A stretch of DNA of 64,000 nucleotides. Origin: an uncultured Flavobacteriaceae bacterium (GTDB lineage: Bacteria; Bacteroidota; Bacteroidia; Flavobacteriales; Flavobacteriaceae). The translations under genes were made by a program, and so were the position numbers. The DNA lies in NCBI GenBank assembly GCA_905381055.1, contig CAJPUR010000001.1, positions 1 through 64,000 on the forward strand, written 5' to 3'. Below the pieces are notes generated by a model. It was not told the DNA's origin and searched no databases. It saw only the letters and a list, made by a program, of their open reading frames with translations. Positions 63,335 through 64,000 of the stretch are shown here, piece after piece. Positions within the stretch are counted from its first letter, which is position 1. Each line of letters begins with the position of its first letter.

Positions 63335-64000
63335 ATGACAAATATCGAAATATGTGCCTCCTCAATTTCATCTATTATTGATTCTAATAAATTTGATATA
63401 AATAGAATTGAGTTGTGTTCAGAAATAGGTTTAGGGGGAATAACTCCTTCTGTTGGCTTTGTCGAGGAGTCATTGAAACATTCCAGTGTACCAATAAGAG
63501 TTCTTCTAAGGCCTAGAAGCGGAAATTTTGTTTATGATAAGAATGAGATTAATACTATTAAAAGGGATATTTTAATTTTGAAAAAATATCCTATTGAAGG
63601 TTTTGTGTTTGGATCTACAGATGTCTCTGGGAATATATTATTTGATCAATTAAGAGAAATAGTTAGCATTTGTGATCAAAAAAAACTAACATTTCACAGG
63701 GCTTTTGATGTTTTAAAAGATCCTTTTAATGATCTTGAAAAAATCATTCAATTAGGATTTGATACAATATTAACATCTGGGCAAAAAGAGAATGTGGATG
63801 ATGGATTAGAATTCCTTAAAAGTATTAATAAAATAAGTAAAGGAAGAATAAATATTATGCCAGGGGGTGGGATAAATACTTCAAATATTAAAAAAATTTT
63901 TTCTAGCAATTTTAATTGGATTCACTTATCAGCAAAAAAAATATTAAATAAGAAAAATAACAATACAAAACTAATGTCTTTTTTATCTCAGGAAATTTAT
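63335..64000 (+). CDS. cutC: Copper homeostasis protein CutC, C-terminus outside the window
   Basis: The visible 222 residues form most of a TIM barrel. They start MTNIEICASSIS and continue NRIELCSEIGLGGITPS, RVLLRPRSGNF, GFVFGSTDVSGNI, FHRAFDVLKDP, ILTSGQKENV and INIMPGGGI, all typical of CutC. The protein has been linked to copper tolerance but its biochemical role is unclear. Its frame is open at the right edge, so the end is not seen. It is divergent from glpK. Confidence 0.92.
   Translation, partial: MTNIEICASSISSIIDSNKFDINRIELCSEIGLGGITPSVGFVEESLKHSSVPIRVLLRPRSGNFVYDKNEINTIKRDILILKKYPIEGFVFGSTDVSGNILFDQLREIVSICDQKKLTFHRAFDVLKDPFNDLEKIIQLGFDTILTSGQKENVDDGLEFLKSINKISKGRINIMPGGGINTSNIKKIFSSNFNWIHLSAKKILNKKNNNTKLMSFLSQEIY

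Noticed and set aside
1-64000. tRNA, rRNA, CRISPR, IS or prophage elements
   Set aside because: No cloverleaf, rRNA segment, regularly spaced direct repeats, transposase or phage gene is seen in any gap or frame.

Overview
The window looks like chromosomal DNA of a marine member of the Flavobacteriia (Bacteroidota). By eye it is strongly A+T-rich. Start codons lack Shine-Dalgarno sequences and sit behind A-rich leaders. Several genes carry the Bacteroidota -7 promoter box TAnnTTTG. Many families are typical of this group (DUF6048, DUF6452, DUF4294, DUF3276/PUR, DUF2795, a short GSII-type glutamine synthetase, a cyclophilin-FKBP fusion, a two-repeat DnaJ), and a 6S-Flavo RNA lies behind zapA. 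Genes are packed tightly on both strands, with overlaps of 1-50 bp and no gap above 300 bp outside genes, which suggests a small streamlined genome. I see no tRNA, rRNA, IS element, prophage, integron or CRISPR array.

Layout. 0-4.3 kb: a partial secreted protein, a short-chain dehydrogenase-like protein, an EamA exporter, a 49-residue membrane protein, a Na+/Ca2+ exchanger and glutamine synthetase. 4.6-9.7 kb: purM, a putative b561-like membrane protein with a YceI protein, prfA, pyrF and a hydrolase. 9.7-14.6 kb: purU, then a nitrogen-acquisition block (amt2-torF porin, and glnK-amtB) with strong terminators. 14.7-20.3 kb: crcB, a MazG-like pyrophosphohydrolase, ilvE, mnmD, an epimerase, grpE-dnaJ. 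20.3-25.3 kb: tandem hairpins, then an unusual NtrC-like regulator, an M28 peptidase, a MATE exporter, a small conserved protein and a PAP2 phosphatase. 25.2-34.2 kb (minus strand): msrA, glycosyltransferase, sterol-desaturase-like oxygenase, secA, a DUF2795 protein, a cobalamin adenosyltransferase, lnt. 34.2-41.7 kb: pssA, lptB, tatC, kdsD, recQ, the PPIase fusion, a thioredoxin-like protein and a PUR protein. 41.7-53.8 kb: ABC exporter, nusB, DUF1573 lipoprotein, yajC, pyrD, M42 peptidase, DUF4294, nucleoside hydrolase lipoprotein, hemolysin III, RNA methyltransferase, DUF6048, DUF6452, rlmD. 53.9-64 kb: rocD, a lipoprotein, cysteine desulfurase, an M23 peptidase, a ZapB-like coiled-coil protein, zapA, 6S RNA, glpK-glpD-glpF and a partial cutC.

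How it fits together. The clearest functional groups are nitrogen assimilation (GSII, PII, two Amt channels, a TorF-type porin), envelope biogenesis (secA, yajC, tatC, lnt, lptB, kdsD, pssA, an ABC exporter), division (ZapB-like, ZapA, M23 hydrolase) and glycerol use (glpK-glpD-glpF). No obvious new multi-gene system such as a defence or biosynthetic island stands out; most of the window is core flavobacterial genome. The observations most worth following are departures from textbook families: a response regulator with GSFTSA in place of GAFTGA and no DNA-binding domain, a RecQ without zinc cysteines, an aquaglyceroporin with NPV in place of the second NPA, complementary 15-nt segments just ahead of the terminators of the two ammonium operons, and a possible short transcript between dnaJ and the regulator.
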